Shown one piece after another: positions 27,040-36,700 of a stretch of DNA of 64,000 bases (within the stretch, counting starts at the first letter, position 1; each line of letters begins with the position of its first letter). The DNA is from Pseudomonas sp. CC6-YY-74 (GTDB lineage Bacteria > Pseudomonadota > Gammaproteobacteria > Pseudomonadales > Pseudomonadaceae). The notes beneath the pieces were generated by a model. The model saw only the letters and a list, made by a program, of their open reading frames with translations. It made no database searches and was not told the origin of the DNA. The position numbers and the translations under genes are program-made. The DNA is taken from NCBI RefSeq assembly GCF_002025205.1, contig NZ_CP019947.1:4541001-4605000 (forward strand), read 5' to 3'.

Positions 27040-29785
27040 GTTCACGATAACCTTGAATGCCTTGATCGAGGAAAGTCTCAACCTTGTTGCCTGTCACACC
27101 GCCCAGGCCCTTGAGGACGATTTGCAGGAAGATGCCGCGATCCGGCTCATCATTCAGCGCTGGGTTCAGGCTGACTTCGTCATAGTCGATCCAGTAGCGA
27201 TTGATCAGGCGCAGCTTCCAGCAGCAGCTGTCGTACTCGAAGCCGGCGAAGGCTTCGAGGGTGCGATCACGGCTGTAATCGTACTGCCAGCGGGAGATTG
27301 CGCTCCATTGCGGGACGATTGGCCAGATTACCGAGAAGTCATGCTGGCTGACTTTGTAGTAGTCCTTGATGAAGTTGGCGCTGCCTGGGGTGCCGAAGTC
27401 GCCGCCACCAACCACCCAGTTACCGCTGGTCTGGTCAAACCGTATGGTGTCGTTGCGGTAGCGGTAGCCGGCATTGACCACCTTGTTCGGGTTGTCTTCT
27501 GGCTGGTAGTGGAACATCGCGCTACCCGAACGGGTGCGGTGGGTGTCCGGGTCCCAGTTGAAGTCTGACGAGAAGCGCCAGTCGCGGTTGAAGCGGTACA
27601 GGTATTCCAGGGCATAGGGCGACTGCGAGGCCTGGGAGTCTTGGCGAGTTTGGTAGTCGATGCCCGGCATCTGCACCTTGCGGTCTTCGAAGTAGAAGGC
27701 CTGGCCGATGCTGAAGCGTTGACGCTCGAAACCGTTGCTCTCGATCCAGCGGTTGGTGACGCCCAGCGACAGTTTGTTCTCGTCGCCGATACGGTCCTTG
27801 CCGGAGAAACGGTTTTCGCGGAACAGCGACGAATAACTGAAGGTGCTCTCGCCGGTGTCAAACACCGGAATGTCGGTCTGGTCTTCCTCGGGAACATAGA
27901 GGTAGAACAGCCGTGGCTCCAGGGTCTGGCGGAAGGACTTGCCGAACCACTCGGTGTTGCGATCGAAGTACAGGCCGCTGTCGACGCTGTACATGGCTAG
28001 GTTGCGGCTTTGGCTGGCGTTGAACTGCTCTTCTGCCAGCAGAGTGCTCTTGCCTTGCTGATCGAGGCTCAGGTCATAGTTGGTCTGTAGGAGTTTGACC
28101 TGCGGCTTGATGAAGCCCCAGCTCCAATCCAATGGCAAGCTGACGGCTGGCTCGAGGTGCAGGCGAGTGCCGTTGGCGCGGGCCAGGCCACGTAGGTTAG
28201 CGTCGTACCACGGCTGTTCGGCGACCCCCTGTTCGTTGATGAAGCTGCCGCTACGCAGATCGCGGTCGAAGCGCACCAGTTCGCTGCCGTAGCTAAAGTC
28301 CAGGCCGCCCGGGTGAAACGGCAGGGCGCCATCCAGGGTGATCTGCGGCAAGCGGTTGTACGGCGTGATATCGGTGATATTGGCCAGTTCATAGGCGTGC
28401 GCATTCAACCGCGCGGTATAGCTGCCGCCACGATAGGTCAGGGTGCCGCGCTGGTTGACGAAGCTGGTGGAGTCAATGCCGAGATCGGTGTCCAGGTCCT
28501 GGAAATAATAAGGATCGCTGATGTCGGTGTAGTCGACTTCGGCCAGCAAGCGCGAGTTGAGGCCGCCCTTGTGCTGCCAGCTGTAGAGCCAGCGCTGATC
28601 TTCGTAGTCCGACTGCAGTTTGCGGTCGTCATTGCTGTCGTTGAGGTAAGCCGCGCCGAACTGGCCTTCGCTGCTCTTGGTCAGGTAGCGACCTTCGCCT
28701 TCCATGAGCAGGCCACGATCGCTCATGTAGGTCGGGTAGAGCGTGGCGTCGTAGTTCGGCGCCAGGTTGAAGTAGTAGGGCGTTTGCAGCGTCATGCCAT
28801 TATCGCTGGAGCTGCTGATGCTCGGCGGCAGGAAGCCGGACTGACGACGGTCGTCGATCGGGAAATAGATGTAGGGGGTGTAGAAAACCGGGAAATCCTT
28901 CACCCGCAGGGTCACGTTGGTCGCCGTGCCGAAACCGGTGGCCGGGTTCAGGGTGACGTTGTTGCCCTTCAGGTGCCAGGTGTTGCTGCCTGGTTCACAG
29001 GTGGTGTAGGTGCCGTCTTTCAGGCGGATAACCGCGCTTTCTTCACGCTTGGCGTAGAGTGCGCTGCCGCGTACATGGCTTTTGTGCAGCACATACTCGG
29101 CGTTATCGACCTTGGCTTCGCCGTTGTCGAGTTGCAGTTCGGCGCGATCACCGACAACCAGAATGCCCTGGTCGCGCAGGCGCACGTTGCCAATCAGCTC
29201 GCCGCGGTTCTCGGCTTGATACAGGTTGGCTTCGTCGGCCTCGACCTGCATGCCAGCCTGGCGCAGCACGACATCGCCGGCCAGGGTGGCAGTCTGTTGT
29301 TCCTGCTCATAGCGCGAGGCTTTGGCGGAAATGAACAGTGGCGCTTCACTCATTGGCGTCTGGTCGTGCATCCCTGGCCGGCTCGGCTCGACATAGCCGC
29401 CCGCACAGTAGGGGCCGACTTCCGCCAGTTGCGCTTCGTTCAGGTTCTCGCGGGGCACCCAGTCGAGGTGACTGTAGTCGGCGCTGCGCGAAGCCAGGGC
29501 TTTGCCGCCGCTCTCGGTGACCAGGGTGGCGGCGGAGGCTCGACTTGCGTCAGAACTATCCTGGCGCTGGGCCGTGGCCGTTGGCGAAATTTGCTGCGCG
29601 GGCCGCTCAGGCACGGCAGCGCTACTGGTTTTCGGGGCGCATGCCCAGCCTCCGGTAGCGGATGCCTGGCAGTCATACTGCTCGGCAGCGACAGCGAATT
29701 GGCTGGTCAGTGGCTGCAAGGCCAACAGGCCGCCAGTTACCAGAAGAGGGAATTTTTTGCGGAACCTAGGGTATTTTACTGCCAT
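27020..29785 (-). CDS. lptD: LPS-assembly outer-membrane protein LptD
   Basis: A 921-residue outer-membrane barrel that, with LptE, inserts lipopolysaccharide in the outer leaflet. An N-terminal signal region is followed by a Ser/Ala-rich spacer, an OstA-type jellyroll (about 190-320; VLRQAGMQVEADEANLYQ) and the C-terminal barrel. Cysteines in YDCQAS, GWACAP, TTCEPG and the C-terminal SCCWKL pair suit the essential disulfides known in LptD. The ATG at 29783-29785 (MAVKYPRFRKKF) is chosen; 53 upstream codons run back to amgK and are not family-like. It is divergent from amgK. Confidence 0.96.
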   Translation of the reverse strand: MAVKYPRFRKKFPLLVTGGLLALQPLTSQFAVAAEQYDCQASATGGWACAPKTSSAAVPERPAQQISPTATAQRQDSSDASRASAATLVTESGGKALASRSADYSHLDWVPRENLNEAQLAEVGPYCAGGYVEPSRPGMHDQTPMSEAPLFISAKASRYEQEQQTATLAGDVVLRQAGMQVEADEANLYQAENRGELIGNVRLRDQGILVVGDRAELQLDNGEAKVDNAEYVLHKSHVRGSALYAKREESAVIRLKDGTYTTCEPGSNTWHLKGNNVTLNPATGFGTATNVTLRVKDFPVFYTPYIYFPIDDRRQSGFLPPSISSSSDNGMTLQTPYYFNLAPNYDATLYPTYMSDRGLLMEGEGRYLTKSSEGQFGAAYLNDSNDDRKLQSDYEDQRWLYSWQHKGGLNSRLLAEVDYTDISDPYYFQDLDTDLGIDSTSFVNQRGTLTYRGGSYTARLNAHAYELANITDITPYNRLPQITLDGALPFHPGGLDFSYGSELVRFDRDLRSGSFINEQGVAEQPWYDANLRGLARANGTRLHLEPAVSLPLDWSWGFIKPQVKLLQTNYDLSLDQQGKSTLLAEEQFNASQSRNLAMYSVDSGLYFDRNTEWFGKSFRQTLEPRLFYLYVPEEDQTDIPVFDTGESTFSYSSLFRENRFSGKDRIGDENKLSLGVTNRWIESNGFERQRFSIGQAFYFEDRKVQMPGIDYQTRQDSQASQSPYALEYLYRFNRDWRFSSDFNWDPDTHRTRSGSAMFHYQPEDNPNKVVNAGYRYRNDTIRFDQTSGNWVVGGGDFGTPGSANFIKDYYKVSQHDFSVIWPIVPQWSAISRWQYDYSRDRTLEAFAGFEYDSCCWKLRLINRYWIDYDEVSLNPALNDEPDRGIFLQIVLKGLGGVTGNKVETFLDQGIQGYREREDQAF

Positions 29786-29909
29786 CTTATTTTCCGGGCT
29801 TCCTGCGCGCATTAGGCCCAGGGGCCGCACGCCTCTCGATGGGCTGAAAAAGATGCTGGATAATAAAGCATGACCCGCGCAACGGCTAGCGCCGTCGGAG
29901 ACCCTTGTA

Positions 29910-30935
29910 ATGCCTGATGAAGATATACGTCTGCAGCTCCTCAATTATTGGCTCGATCAGCAACTGCCGGTCTTGTTCGCCGCCCGCGGTTGGGGTGAGG
30001 TGCCGCTTGGCACGCTGACGCCCGCCAGCAGTGACGCCAGTTTCCGCCGATATTTCCGCTGGCAGGGCGATGGCCGCAGCCTGATCCTGATGGATGCGCC
30101 GCCCCCTCAGGAGGATTGCCGGCCCTTCGTCAAGGTCGCCGAGCGGCTGGCCGAGTCTGGGGTCAATGTGCCGCAGGTCCTCGCCCAAGACCTGGAACGC
30201 GGATTTCTCCTGCTCAGCGATCTGGGGCGGCAGACCTACCTGGAGGTGATCGATAGCCAGAACGCCGATCAACTGTTCGACGATGCATTGCAGGCCTTGC
30301 TGGCCTTTCAGCGCCTGCCGATGGATGCGCCGCTGCCCAGTTATGACGATGCCTTGCTGCGCCGCGAGCTGCAGCTATTTCCCGAGTGGTATGTGCAGCG
30401 TCATCTGGGCGTCGAGCTGAACGAGGCGCAACAGGCCGCCTGGCAGCGTATCTGCGCGCTGCTGATCGACAGTGCCCTGGCCCAGCCCAAGGTCCTGGTA
30501 CACCGCGATTACATGCCGCGCAACCTGATGTTCAGTACGCCGAACCCGGGGGTACTGGATTTTCAGGATGCGGTCTACGGCCCGGTGACCTATGACGTCA
30601 CCTGCCTGTTCAAGGATGCCTTTCTCAGCTGGCCCGAGGCGCGGGTGCGCGACTGGCTCGAGGGTTACTGGCAGCAGGCCAGGGCGGCGGGGATTGCGGT
30701 GCAGGCCGAGCTGGACGAGTTTCTCCGCGCCAGCGACCTGATGGGCGTGCAGCGGCATCTCAAGGTGATCGGCATCTTCGCGCGGATTTGTCACCGTGAT
30801 GGCAAGCCCCGGTACCTGGGCGATGTACCGCGTTTCTTCGCCTATATAGAGGCCGTGCTGGCGCGCCGTCCGGAGTTGGCCGAGCTGGCGGAGCTGTTCG
30901 CCAGTCTGCCGCAGGCCCCGGCGGTGCCGGCATGA
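29910..30935 (+). CDS. amgK: N-acetylmuramate/N-acetylglucosamine-1-kinase AmgK
   Basis: A 341-residue aminoglycoside-phosphotransferase-fold sugar kinase. The catalytic VHRDYMPRNLM (H-x-D-x-x-x-x-N) and VLDFQDAVYGP (D-x-D-like metal site) are intact. In Pseudomonas AmgK phosphorylates MurNAc at the anomeric carbon so that MurU can make UDP-MurNAc, bypassing de novo synthesis and giving intrinsic fosfomycin resistance. The start follows an upstream GGAGACC. The stop overlaps murU (ATGA). The partner murU is frameshifted here, which matters for whether the route works. Confidence 0.95.
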   Translation: MPDEDIRLQLLNYWLDQQLPVLFAARGWGEVPLGTLTPASSDASFRRYFRWQGDGRSLILMDAPPPQEDCRPFVKVAERLAESGVNVPQVLAQDLERGFLLLSDLGRQTYLEVIDSQNADQLFDDALQALLAFQRLPMDAPLPSYDDALLRRELQLFPEWYVQRHLGVELNEAQQAAWQRICALLIDSALAQPKVLVHRDYMPRNLMFSTPNPGVLDFQDAVYGPVTYDVTCLFKDAFLSWPEARVRDWLEGYWQQARAAGIAVQAELDEFLRASDLMGVQRHLKVIGIFARICHRDGKPRYLGDVPRFFAYIEAVLARRPELAELAELFASLPQAPAVPA

Positions 30936-31602
30936 AGGCGATGATCCTGGCGGCCGGCAAGGGCGAACGCCTGCGGCCCTTGACCCTGCATACGCCCAAG
31001 CCGCTGGTGCAGGCCGCTGGCGTACCCTTGATCGAGTACCACGTGCGCGCTCTGGCCGCCGCGGGTTTCCGTGAACTGGTGATCAACCACGCCTGGCTCG
31101 GTCAGCAGATCGAAGACTACCTCGGCGATGGTGCGCAGTTTGGCCTGAGCATCGTCTATTCGGCCGAAGGCGAACCGCTGGAAACCGGCGGCGGAATTTT
31201 TCGCGCGTTGCCGCTGCTGGGCGATCAGCCCTTCGTGCTGGTCAATGGCGACATCTTTACCGATTACCCTTTGCCCAGCTGCGTCGACCCTTGTCGGGGC
31301 TGGCTCATCTGGTGCTGGTGGATAATCCAGCGCATCACCGCGCTGGCGATTTTGCCTTGTGCGCCGAGCGAGTCGGCGAGGCGCAGGCCGATCAGCCGAG
31401 TTTGACCTACAGCGGTATCGCCGTGCTGGCCCCGGCATTGTTTGCCGGTTGCCAGCCAGGCGCATTCAAACTGGCCCCTCTGTTGCGCCGCGCCATGGGC
31501 GAAGGATTGCTGAGCGGCGAGCGCTTCGCCGGACGCTGGGTCGATGTCGGCACCCATGAACGCTTGGCTGAAGTCGAGCGTTTGCTCGCCGCGGGGCACT
31601 GA
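30932..31602 (+). pseudogene. murU: murU, MurNAc-1-phosphate uridylyltransferase, single-base frameshift
   Basis: MurU uses UTP and MurNAc-1-phosphate to make UDP-MurNAc in cell-wall recycling. The first part has the nucleotidyltransferase start MILAAGKGERLRPLT, TPKPLV and the metal-site VNGDIF, then loses frame at DYPLPSC. The correct frame resumes as AQLRRPLSGLAHLVLVDNP and runs to FAGRWVDVGTHERLAEVE. Adding one C to CCC at 31267-31269 (TAC CCC TTT GCC) restores a 223-residue protein of normal size. It overlaps amgK and is followed one base later by the GTG of a DnaJ-like gene. Confidence 0.9.
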
Positions 31603-31603
31603 G

Positions 31604-32362
31604 GTGCTCTGGCCGGCGACGCTGCTCGGTGCCATTGGCGGCCTGGCCCTGGCCAGCATTCCCGGCGCCTTGCTCGGCGGGCTACTCGGCCAGGTCGTGG
31701 ATCGGCGCTTGCGGTTGCACAGCTGGGCGGCATTGCGCGAGCGGATGGGCGGCAAGCCGTATCCGGGGGACGAGGCGTTGCTGTTTGTCCTGCTCGGTCG
31801 CCTGGCCAAGTGCGATGGCCGTGTGCTGCAGGCGCATATCCTCCAGGCGCGGGCCGAAATACAGCGCCTGGGCCTGGATGCCGCGGGCCAGCAGCGGGCG
31901 GTCGCGGCATTCGCGCGTGGCAAGACCGGACGCGATGGCCTGCGCGCGCCCTTGCGCCGCCAACGCGCACAGGCCGAAGCCCTGTTGCGGGCGTGCTGGC
32001 GCATGGCCTGGGTGGACGGTCGGGTCAGCCAGACCGAACGTGAGTTGATTCTGCTGTGGGGCAAGTGGTTGGGCGTGTCGATGGCGACCCAGCAAGTGCT
32101 GAGCGCGGCCTATGCGCCGAAGCAAGCTTCGGTGGCGGGCGCGGGCGGTAGCTATCAGCAGGCGTTGCGTCTGCTCGGGGTGACGGCCGATAGCGAGCCG
32201 GCGCAGATCAAACGCGCCTACCGGCGGCTGTTGAGTCGCAACCACCCGGACAAGCTGGCCGGCAGCGGTGTATCGCCTGAGCGGCTGCGCGAAGCCACGG
32301 AAAAGACCCGTGAACTGCACCAGGCCTACGGACTGGTTCGCCAGCAGCGCGGTTTTCGTTAA
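31604..32362 (+). CDS. DjlA-like membrane co-chaperone (TerB + J domain)
   Basis: A 252-residue protein. Residues 1-30 form a Gly-rich hydrophobic segment (LLGAIGGLALASIPGALLGGLLG), a glycine-zipper-like membrane anchor. A helical TerB/DjlA-type middle (about 50-160) follows, and a C-terminal J domain (about 185-250) with KRAYRRLLSRNHPDKL, whose HPD is the motif that stimulates DnaK ATPase. The start is a GTG at 31604, two bases after the murU stop. An ATG at 31544 would overlap murU by 59 bp. The PAO1 counterpart also sits behind murU. Confidence 0.88.
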   Translation: MLWPATLLGAIGGLALASIPGALLGGLLGQVVDRRLRLHSWAALRERMGGKPYPGDEALLFVLLGRLAKCDGRVLQAHILQARAEIQRLGLDAAGQQRAVAAFARGKTGRDGLRAPLRRQRAQAEALLRACWRMAWVDGRVSQTERELILLWGKWLGVSMATQQVLSAAYAPKQASVAGAGGSYQQALRLLGVTADSEPAQIKRAYRRLLSRNHPDKLAGSGVSPERLREATEKTRELHQAYGLVRQQRGFR

Positions 32363-32370
32363 CCGGCTGC

Positions 32371-33387
32371 TCAACGCGCCTGCAGTTGGAGCGTAAGCCA
32401 GCCATGCAGGCGGCGGTACAGCTGTTCCTGTTCGACCTCGGGGTTGCCCGGCAGGGCCTTGAGTGCCACCTGGGTATAGGCCGGGTGCTCCTGGCGTTTG
32501 CTGGCCTGGGCGCGTTTGCTGGCCGCATTGCGCTCGACTTGGAGGTCCTGGTAATAGAAATCGCCAGTGGCCAGCTTGAGGTTGGCTTGCAGTTCGTCCA
32601 GTCCGGGGCTGGCATCGGCTGCCGGCTTGACGTCCACCAGCAACAGGCTGCGCACGTCGGCAGGTTGCTCTTCGCTGAGATAGCGCAGGCTCCAGTAGCC
32701 GCCACTGCCATGGCCGAGCAGGACGATATGTTTGGCCTGCTGCTGGCGGGCCAGTTCCAGTGCCGCGGCGATGCGCTGCTTGATGCGTCGGGCGTGACGT
32801 TCGATGGCGTCTTCCGGGGGCGGCTCAGCCTGGGTGCTCGGGTCGGGTTGCGCGGTGTCGGTGACAGGCAGCGACTCGTCAGCGTTAGCGTCGACCGGCG
32901 GCTCAGCGGTCGCCGTGGCCGCGCTTGCGGCCTTGCTGGCGAGCGCTCGTGGTAGTTCGTCCTGCGGATCGGGCAGGCTCAGGGTCAGGCTGTGCCAGCC
33001 GGCATCCGGCAGCTTGCGGCGCAGCGGGCCAAGCACTTTGGGCCAGTCGGCGCTTTCGCCATCGCCCGCGACCAGCACCACTACGCCATGGGCCTCGGCG
33101 GCATTGGCCGGTAGCCACAGGGCCAGGAAGAACTCATCCCCGGCGTGCAGCAACTGCTGTTCCTGGTCGGGTAGCTGGCGGATCAGTGCGCGGGCGGCAT
33201 CGGCACTGCGTTCGGCCTGTGGCGGGCGGCTCAGGTCAGCGGCGGGCGGATCAGCAGCTACGGCCTGCTCGCCGCCGGCCTTGCCCATGCTGCTGGACTC
33301 TGCGGCCTGCAACGGTGAGCCGAGCGGCAGTGTCAGGCTCAGGCTCAGGCTCAAGGCGGCCAGCAAGGGGCGGATGGCGCGGGGCAT
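32371..33387 (-). CDS. DUF3530 family alpha/beta-hydrolase-like exported protein
   Basis: A 338-residue exported protein. The signal peptide is PLLAALSLSLSLTLPLGSPLQA. An Ala/Pro/Glu-rich linker (about 155-200) interrupts an alpha/beta-hydrolase-like body: VVVLVAGDGESADWP, HSLTLSLPDP, and KHIVLLGHGSGGYW at the nucleophile-elbow position. The elbow reads H-G-S-G-G rather than strict G-x-S-x-G, so activity is uncertain. It converges on the djlA-like gene with 8 bp between stops and diverges from agtS. The PAO1 gene at this site is annotated only as hypothetical. Confidence 0.8.
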   Translation of the reverse strand: MPRAIRPLLAALSLSLSLTLPLGSPLQAAESSSMGKAGGEQAVAADPPAADLSRPPQAERSADAARALIRQLPDQEQQLLHAGDEFFLALWLPANAAEAHGVVVLVAGDGESADWPKVLGPLRRKLPDAGWHSLTLSLPDPQDELPRALASKAASAATATAEPPVDANADESLPVTDTAQPDPSTQAEPPPEDAIERHARRIKQRIAAALELARQQQAKHIVLLGHGSGGYWSLRYLSEEQPADVRSLLLVDVKPAADASPGLDELQANLKLATGDFYYQDLQVERNAASKRAQASKRQEHPAYTQVALKALPGNPEVEQEQLYRRLHGWLTLQLQAR

Positions 33388-33607
33388 GGACGGCTCCAGG
33401 GTGGCATGATGAGCGACTCAGCCTACTGCTTGTGCGGCGTTTTGTCAGTGTCATCCCTTGGCGAGCCAGACCTGGACTGGAGTAAGGTATGAGCCCTTGT
33501 GAAAAGACTCCCGCCCGTGGCGACTGCCTCGCAATGGTGCTCGAGATTCTCACGCTCCCGCAATGTTATCCCGCTGCCCTGGCAGCGTAATTTTGGCAAT
33601 CAGTCCT

Positions 33608-36007
33608 ATGTGGTCGCGCATCCTCTTTCTGCTACTGGTATGGCCGCTGTTTGCCTGGGCTGAAAACCCGGTGCTGCCCCTGCGCCCAGTCTTCACGGGC
33701 GAGCAGCAGGCCTGGCTCGCCGAACATCGGCAGCTGCGCGTAGGTCTGCTCATGCAAGCGCCCTGGGCCTTGTACGACCGCCGTCTACAGCGGCTTTCCG
33801 GGGCCAACGTCGAGTTGATGACGCGCGTGCTGCTGGGCATGGGCGTCGAGCCGGTGTGGCTGCGCTACGCCGATCAGGACGAGCTGGATAGCGCATTGCG
33901 CCGCGGCGAGGTCGACCTCGCGCCGGGGCTGCAGCAGACCCCGTACGGCCTGCGCCTGTGGCTCTATTCCGTACCCTACATGCGGGTTCCGCATCTGGTG
34001 GTGGGTGCGCAGCGCGGCATCAGTGCGGTCGACCTCGACCGCCTTGGCTACGATGAACTGGTCGCGGTGCGCGAGCCAAGCCCGGTGTTCGAGTACCTGT
34101 ACAAGACCCACAACAACCTGCGGCTGCAGGCGGTGAGCTCGGAGCGCGTGGGCTTGTTGCGCGTGTTGCGCCAGGAGGTCAGCTACGCGGTGGTCGACGA
34201 GGCGCGGCTCAGTCTGCTGCTGCGCGAGCCGCAGTTCGCCGCCCTGAGCATCGTCGGCGATATCGGATTGCCGCAGTTGCTGCGCATCGCCAGTCGGCGC
34301 GACGAACCGCTGCTGGCGAAAATCGTCGAGCGGACCCTGGAGGCCATGCCCGGACGCGAGATCGAGCACCTGCGTGAGCGCTGGCTGCCGTTGAAATACC
34401 CGCAGATTGGCGAATCCCTGGCTTTCTGGCGGGGTCTCGCGCTGCTCCTGCTGTTGGCCTTGCTCAGCGCCGCGGCCATCGTCCTGCACCTGCGCCAACA
34501 GCGCCGCGATCTGGAGCGCCGGCTGCTCGGTGTGCGCCAGGAATTGAGTCAGCGCGAGGTGGCCGAGCAGGCCCTGCGCCTCAGCCAGTTCTCCATCGAC
34601 CACAGCACCGTGGGCATTCTCTGGGTCAATTGGGACAGCCATGTGCGTTATGCCAACCGCGCCGCCGAGGACATGCTCGGCTATGCCAGCGGGGCGCTGG
34701 TGGAGCGGCCGTTACAAGCCCTGGAACCGAGCCTGACTATGGATCGCTGGTTGAGCCTGTGGAAGCTGGCGCGCAGCAGCGACGAGGCCTTGCCGGGTTT
34801 CGAGGTCGAGTGCCTGCGCGCCGATGGCAGCTGCTTGCCGGTGGACGTGTCGTTGAGTTTCCTGCGTTTCGACCGGGCGGAATACCTGGTGGTGTTCCTC
34901 GCCGATGTGACTGAGCGGCGCCGCGCCCGCGCCGCCCTGCAGGAGAGCGAGGCGCGGCTCAAGGGCATCGCCGGTAATGTACCCGGCCTGGTGTTTCGCC
35001 TGGAGCGTGCCGCCGTCGAGCAAGCGGTGGTGTTCGCCTACATCAGCGAAGCCAGTGCCGAGCTGGTCGGCTATCCGGCCGTCGAGTTGCAGCGCGCCGA
35101 CCGCGGGATTCGCAGCCTGGTGCATCCCGACGACCAAGCCAGCTACCGGCGCACCCAGGGCGCGGCCCTGGCCGGCGACAGCGACTGGCAGTGGCAGGGG
35201 CGGATTCTCACCCGCGCCGGACAGCTGCGCTGGGCCGATATCAAGGCCACCGCGCGCCGCCTGGACGAGGGCCGGGTGGTGTGGGATGGGATCGTCTGGG
35301 ACATCACCGAGAACAAGCAGGTGGAGCTGGCGCTGGGCGAATCGCGGGCGCATCTGCGTGAGCTGTCGGCGCATCTGGAGAGCGTGCGCGAGGAGGAGAA
35401 GGCGCGCATCGCCCGCGAGGTGCACGACGAGCTGGGCCAGGTGCTCACCGTGCTCAAGCTGGAAACCGCCATGTGCGAATTGGTCTGCTCCGGCCAGTTG
35501 CCGGAGCTGGATCAGCGCCTGCAGAACATGAAACGCCTGATCGCCCAGCTGTTTCAGCTGGTGCGCGATGTGGCCACCGCGCTGCGTCCGCCCATTCTCG
35601 ATGCCGGCATCGCCTCGGCCATCGAGTGGCAGGTCCGTCGCTTCGAGGCGCGCACCCAGATCCCGTGCATGGTCGAGGTGCCGGAGAACCTGCCGAAGCT
35701 CAGCGATGCCAAGGCCATCGGCCTGTTTCGCATTCTGCAGGAGGCGCTGACCAACATCATGCGCCACGCCAGCGCACACAGCGTGCAGGTGAGCCTGCGT
35801 CTGGAGGACGGCGAGCTATGCCTGTGCGTCAGCGACGACGGCAAAGGCTTCGCGCCCGAGCAGCGCAAGCCGGGGCAGTCGTTCGGCCTGGTCGGCATGC
35901 AGGAGCGGGTCTTGATGCTCGGCGGCCAGTTGCAGATTGACAGCCAGCCCGGCGAGGGGACTACGCTGTGCGCACGAGTGGCAGTGGCCGAGGAGGCAGT
36001 GGCGTGA
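33608..36007 (+). CDS. agtS: Sensor histidine kinase AgtS (SBP-PAS-HisKA_3)
   Basis: A 799-residue sensor kinase. A signal peptide and an SBP_bac_3-type periplasmic domain (about 35-270) lead to a transmembrane helix (FWRGLALLLLLALLSAAAIVL). Two PAS domains follow, then a HisKA_3 dimerisation helix with EEKARIAREVHDELGQ (phosphorylatable His) and an HATPase with LTNIMRHA and SDDGKGF. The position matches PA0600 of PAO1, where AgtS/AgtR controls uptake of 4-aminobutyrate and 5-aminovalerate. The start is the ATG at 33608 because the signal peptide begins there; a CGCTGCC/GGCAGCG hairpin lies just upstream (33572-33587). It overlaps agtR in a GTGA. Confidence 0.9.
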   Translation: MWSRILFLLLVWPLFAWAENPVLPLRPVFTGEQQAWLAEHRQLRVGLLMQAPWALYDRRLQRLSGANVELMTRVLLGMGVEPVWLRYADQDELDSALRRGEVDLAPGLQQTPYGLRLWLYSVPYMRVPHLVVGAQRGISAVDLDRLGYDELVAVREPSPVFEYLYKTHNNLRLQAVSSERVGLLRVLRQEVSYAVVDEARLSLLLREPQFAALSIVGDIGLPQLLRIASRRDEPLLAKIVERTLEAMPGREIEHLRERWLPLKYPQIGESLAFWRGLALLLLLALLSAAAIVLHLRQQRRDLERRLLGVRQELSQREVAEQALRLSQFSIDHSTVGILWVNWDSHVRYANRAAEDMLGYASGALVERPLQALEPSLTMDRWLSLWKLARSSDEALPGFEVECLRADGSCLPVDVSLSFLRFDRAEYLVVFLADVTERRRARAALQESEARLKGIAGNVPGLVFRLERAAVEQAVVFAYISEASAELVGYPAVELQRADRGIRSLVHPDDQASYRRTQGAALAGDSDWQWQGRILTRAGQLRWADIKATARRLDEGRVVWDGIVWDITENKQVELALGESRAHLRELSAHLESVREEEKARIAREVHDELGQVLTVLKLETAMCELVCSGQLPELDQRLQNMKRLIAQLFQLVRDVATALRPPILDAGIASAIEWQVRRFEARTQIPCMVEVPENLPKLSDAKAIGLFRILQEALTNIMRHASAHSVQVSLRLEDGELCLCVSDDGKGFAPEQRKPGQSFGLVGMQERVLMLGGQLQIDSQPGEGTTLCARVAVAEEAVA

Positions 36008-36633
36008 TTCGAGTAATGGTGGCTGAAGACCACGCCATCGTGCGTGAAGGCATCAAGCAGTTGATCGGCATGGCCCTCGACCTCGAGGTGGTGGGCGAGG
36101 CCGGCAATGGCGAGCAGTTGCTCGAGTGCCTGCGCAAGACTGCCTGCGACGTGGTGCTGCTGGATATCAGCATGCCTGGGGTCAATGGTCTGGAGGCGAT
36201 TCCGCGGATCCGCGCGCTGGCCAATGGACCGGCGATCCTGGTGCTGTCGATGCACAACGAAACGCAGATGGCTGCCCGCGCGCTCAAGGTTGGCGCGGCC
36301 GGTTATGCGACCAAGGACAGCGACCCAGCCTTGCTAATCACGGCCATCCGCAAGGTGGCCGGTGGTGGTCGTTACATCGATCCAGATCTGGCCGATCGTA
36401 TGGTCTTCGAGGTCGGTCTGACCGATTCGCGACCGCCCCATGCCCAGCTCTCCGAGCGTGAATTCTCGGTGTTCGAGCGCTTGGCACGTGGCGAAGGGGT
36501 CAACGACATCGCCCTGCATCTGGCGATCAGCAACAAGACCGTGAGCACCCACAAGGCGCGTCTGATGCAGAAGCTCGGGGTGCACTCGATGGCCGATCTG
36601 GTGCGCTATGCCTTGGAGCATCGCCTGGTCTGA
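36004..36633 (+). CDS. agtR: Response regulator AgtR (NarL/LuxR type)
   Basis: A 209-residue response regulator. The receiver domain has the acidic pocket VMVAEDH, phospho-acceptor Asp in DVVLLDISMPGVNG, Ser in LVLSMHN and Lys in ATKDSD. The C-terminal LuxR-type HTH reads LSEREFSVFERLARGEGVNDIALHLAISNKTVSTHKARLMQKLGV. The start is the GTG overlapping the agtS stop, which places VIRVMVAEDH at the N-terminus as in relatives. It is followed by a terminator and then the agtA promoter region that it probably controls. Confidence 0.92.
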   Translation: MIRVMVAEDHAIVREGIKQLIGMALDLEVVGEAGNGEQLLECLRKTACDVVLLDISMPGVNGLEAIPRIRALANGPAILVLSMHNETQMAARALKVGAAGYATKDSDPALLITAIRKVAGGGRYIDPDLADRMVFEVGLTDSRPPHAQLSEREFSVFERLARGEGVNDIALHLAISNKTVSTHKARLMQKLGVHSMADLVRYALEHRLV

Positions 36634-36663
36634 GAGGTTTTGAATACACGCTCGCCGACTGCG

Positions 36664-36700
36664 CCGAGCGCCCGCTGTCTGGCGGGTACCCTCGGTTTTT
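36664..36700 (+). terminator. Terminator after agtR
   Basis: CCGAG-CG-CCCGC, a short loop, GCGGG-TACC-CTCGG then TTTTT: a bulged two-part stem with a T run 31 bp after the agtR stop. Confidence 0.65.

Noticed and set aside
28313..29815. 500-codon rightward open frame opposite lptD
   Set aside because: Antisense shadow of lptD with no domain or own ribosome binding site.
31267..31273. C_CCT_TTG in murU (and G_GGT_TTG in coq7) as programmed -1 frameshift sites
   Set aside because: Removing one base from a CCCC TTT or GGGG TTT run creates this heptamer automatically. pdxA has the same kind of lesion without a slippery heptamer, and recoding is not known for these genes. A missing base is simpler.
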